Position numbers and translations under genes: made by a program
Shown: positions 62,181 through 64,000 of the stretch, piece by piece
How the letters are laid out: every line of letters starts with the position of its first letter
Numbering within the stretch: the first letter of the stretch is position 1
Source: Streptomyces sp. MST-110588
GTDB taxonomy: Bacteria; Actinomycetota; Actinomycetes; Streptomycetales; Streptomycetaceae
DNA length: 64,000 bases
Assembly: GCF_022695595.1 (NCBI RefSeq)
Contig: NZ_CP074380.1
Location: 4,934,501 to 4,998,500 of the forward strand
Reading direction: 5' to 3'
Notes under the pieces: model-generated
Database searches by the model: none
Told to the model about the DNA's origin: nothing
What the model saw: only the letters and a program-made list of their open reading frames with translations

Positions 62181-63467
62181 ATGGACCGCCTCGCGAACAC
62201 CGTGCGCCCCTACGCCTGGGGCTCCACCACCGCCCTCCCCGAGCTGCTCGGCACCGAGCCGACCGGTGAGCCGCAGGCCGAGATGTGGCTGGGCGCCCAC
62301 CCCGGCGCCCCCTCCCGTATCGACCGCGGCGCCGGCCCGGTCTCCCTGGCCGAGGTGATCGCCGCAGATCCGGAAGGCGAGCTGGGTCCCGATTCCGTAC
62401 GGGCCTTCGGCCCCCGGCTGCCGTTCCTCCTCAAGGTGCTCGCCGCCGGCTCCCCGCTGTCCCTCCAGGTCCACCCGGACCTGGCACAGGCCCGGGAGGG
62501 CTTCGCGGACGAGGAGAAGCGCGGTGTCCCCATAGGCGCCCCGCACCGCAACTACAAGGACGCCAACCACAAGCCCGAGCTGATCTGCGCCATCACGCCC
62601 TTCGAGGGGCTGTGCGGCTTCCGGCAGCCGGCCCGGACCGCCGAGCTGCTGGAGGGCCTGGGCGTCGACGACCTCAAGCCGTACGCCGACATCCTGCGCG
62701 CCGCCTCCGAGCAGGCCGCGCTACGCGAGGTCCTCACGGCCGTACTGAGCGCCGAGAAGGACATGATGGCCGCGACGGTGGAGCGGACCGCCGCCGCGGC
62801 GGACCGTCTGGCTGCCGCCGGCGGCCCGTACGCGGACGCGTACGCCGCCTGCGTCACCCTCGCCCGCCACCACCCGGGCGACCCGGGCGTCATCGCCGCC
62901 CTGCTCCTGAACCACATACGGCTGCGGCCCGGTGAGGCGCTCTTCCTCGGCGCGGGCGTCCCGCACGCCTACATCAGCGGCCTCGGCGTCGAGCTGATGG
63001 CGAACTCCGACAACGTGCTGCGCTGCGGACTGACGCCCAAGCACGTGGACGTGCCCGAGCTGCTGCGGGTGGTCCGCTTCGAGGCGCGGGACGCCGGCGT
63101 ACTGCACCCGGAGAAGGCGGAGGAGCCGGAGGAGTCGGAGAAGCCGGGGGAGCCGGGGGAGCTGGAGAAGCCGGGGGAGCCGGGGGAGCCGGGGCAGAGC
63201 GACGGTGAGGAGGTCTACCGGACGCCGACCGAGGAGTTCCGGCTCTCCCGCTTCGTCCTGGCGCCGGACGGCGAGGCGCGGGCGCTCCCCTCCCGTACGG
63301 CACAGATCCTGCTGTGCACGGCGGGGACGGCCACGGTGCGCGGCGCGGACGCCGGGAGGGAGGACGGACTGCGGCTCGCGCCGGGGGAGTCCGTCTACGT
63401 ACGTGCCGGCGAACGCGTGACCCTCTCCGGAGCGGGCACGGTCTTCAGGGCCACGGTCGTGGCGTGA
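62181..63467 (+). CDS. manA: Mannose-6-phosphate isomerase ManA
   Basis: A 428-aa zinc enzyme interconverting fructose-6-phosphate and mannose-6-phosphate. Zinc ligands are in SLQVHPDLAQA (Gln, His), NHKPELICAITPFEGLCGFR (Glu) and GAGVPHAYISGLGVELMANS (His). The N-terminal start is LANTVRPYAWGSTTALPELL. Between the core and the last beta domain is an extra acidic tract (EEPEESEKPGEPGELEKPGE) encoded by repeats of CCGGGGGAG, not seen in most homologues. The ATG at 62181 has CAGGAA upstream; an ATG at 62163 is in frame. Confidence 0.95.
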   Translation: MDRLANTVRPYAWGSTTALPELLGTEPTGEPQAEMWLGAHPGAPSRIDRGAGPVSLAEVIAADPEGELGPDSVRAFGPRLPFLLKVLAAGSPLSLQVHPDLAQAREGFADEEKRGVPIGAPHRNYKDANHKPELICAITPFEGLCGFRQPARTAELLEGLGVDDLKPYADILRAASEQAALREVLTAVLSAEKDMMAATVERTAAAADRLAAAGGPYADAYAACVTLARHHPGDPGVIAALLLNHIRLRPGEALFLGAGVPHAYISGLGVELMANSDNVLRCGLTPKHVDVPELLRVVRFEARDAGVLHPEKAEEPEESEKPGEPGELEKPGEPGEPGQSDGEEVYRTPTEEFRLSRFVLAPDGEARALPSRTAQILLCTAGTATVRGADAGREDGLRLAPGESVYVRAGERVTLSGAGTVFRATVVA

Positions 63468-63605
63468 CGGCGGTGGCGTCGGTGACGGCGGCGGGCCGCC
63501 TCCGGCCCGCCGCGCGGTGCGCCGGCCGGGCTGCGACAATGACCGCCGCACAGTGTTAAAGAGGCGGTAAAGACCGCTTGGTCGACGGAAGGACGTGCGG
63601 CACTT

Positions 63606-64000
63606 ATGAGCGCATCAGGCGGGACAAAGGCGATCGTCGCGGCGCTGGGCGCCAATCTGGCCATCGCCGTGGCCAAGTTCGTGGCGTTCGCCTTCAGCGG
63701 CTCCTCCTCGATGCTGGCCGAAGGCGTGCACTCCATCGCCGACTCCGGCAACCAGGGCCTGCTGCTGCTCGGCGGCAAGAAGGCCAAGCGCGCCGCCACC
63801 GCGGAACACCCCTTCGGCTACGGCCGTGAGCGCTACATCTACGGCTTCCTCGTCTCCATCGTCCTGTTCACCATCGGCGGTGTCTTCGCGCTCTACGAGG
63901 GCTACGAGAAGATCCGCGAACCGCACGAGCTGGACAACTGGTACTGGCCGGTCGGCGTCCTGATCTTCGCCACCATCGCCGAGGGCTTCTCCTTCCGTAC
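63606..64000 (+). CDS. Cation-diffusion-facilitator transporter (3' end outside window)
   Basis: The visible 131 residues start MSASGGTKAIVAALGANLAI and contain the CDF signature SSSMLAEGVHSIADSGNQGL, with the His and Asp of the metal-binding helix. A loop follows with EHPFGYGRERYIYGFLVSIV and the next helices. Such proteins exchange protons for Zn2+ or other divalent cations across the membrane. The ATG at 63606 starts the first helix; AAGGACG lies upstream at long spacing. The frame stays open to the end of the window. Confidence 0.92.
   Translation, partial: MSASGGTKAIVAALGANLAIAVAKFVAFAFSGSSSMLAEGVHSIADSGNQGLLLLGGKKAKRAATAEHPFGYGRERYIYGFLVSIVLFTIGGVFALYEGYEKIREPHELDNWYWPVGVLIFATIAEGFSFR

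Overview
The window is a piece of chromosome from a Streptomyces species or a very close relative. The evidence is very high GC with strong third-position GC bias, frequent GTG starts, a textbook WhiB, an F420 pair (fbiA/fbiB), Scr1-type XRE/DUF397 regulators, LytR-CpsA-Psr proteins and a SigB/SigF-type sigma factor. From memory the gene order follows the S. coelicolor chromosome around SCO3024-SCO3071; I could not check this.

Layout. 1-2599: end of the histidine-utilisation genes (hutF partial, hutI), then a decayed WD40-repeat tail. 2978-7711: an alpha/beta hydrolase, a LuxR-type two-component system, a methyltransferase overlapping a DedA protein, and a cupin. 7925-10223: a sigma factor with a divergent STAS antagonist and a kinase-like ATPase (a partner-switching set). 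10650-12445: two exported proteins, one with an LPQTG sorting signal. 12587-17823: a POT peptide transporter, an OmpR-type two-component system whose regulator is frameshifted, a GtrA protein and a membrane-anchored chagasin-like protein. 17958-23527: purK-purE translationally coupled to an M19 dipeptidase, a second M19 copy that has lost its metal ligands, and a short-chain dehydrogenase. 23606-26377: UDP-glucose dehydrogenase and acyl-CoA dehydrogenase.

26378-29580 is a lower-GC accessory island: one leftward operon of small proteins around an Scr1-family XRE regulator and a DUF6879 protein, with a broken DUF397-like gene inside it.

29693-64000 is a cell-envelope and GDP-mannose region. 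It holds five LytR-CpsA-Psr proteins, a GT2 glycosyltransferase, TIGR03089, a PGRP-type amidase, a mannose-1-phosphate guanylyltransferase, an AlkA-like glycosylase, fbiB-fbiA, cysteine dioxygenase, whiB, a giant membrane GT2 overlapping a DUF5719 protein, a zincin-like protein, DUF3499, lactate permease, manB, a Trm112-like protein, a SIS-domain protein (frameshifted), manA and a cation-diffusion transporter cut by the window end. ManA, ManB and the guanylyltransferase together would take fructose-6-phosphate to GDP-mannose, probably for the glycosyltransferases and LCP ligases nearby.

Two features recur. Many intergenic gaps carry short perfect-register tandem arrays with units of 7, 8, 9, 12, 17, 18, 20 or 22 bp. 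Two otherwise conserved genes are broken by what looks like the loss of one C from a C-run, which points to sequencing error at least as much as to real mutation. I saw no tRNA, rRNA, CRISPR array, insertion sequence or integrase.
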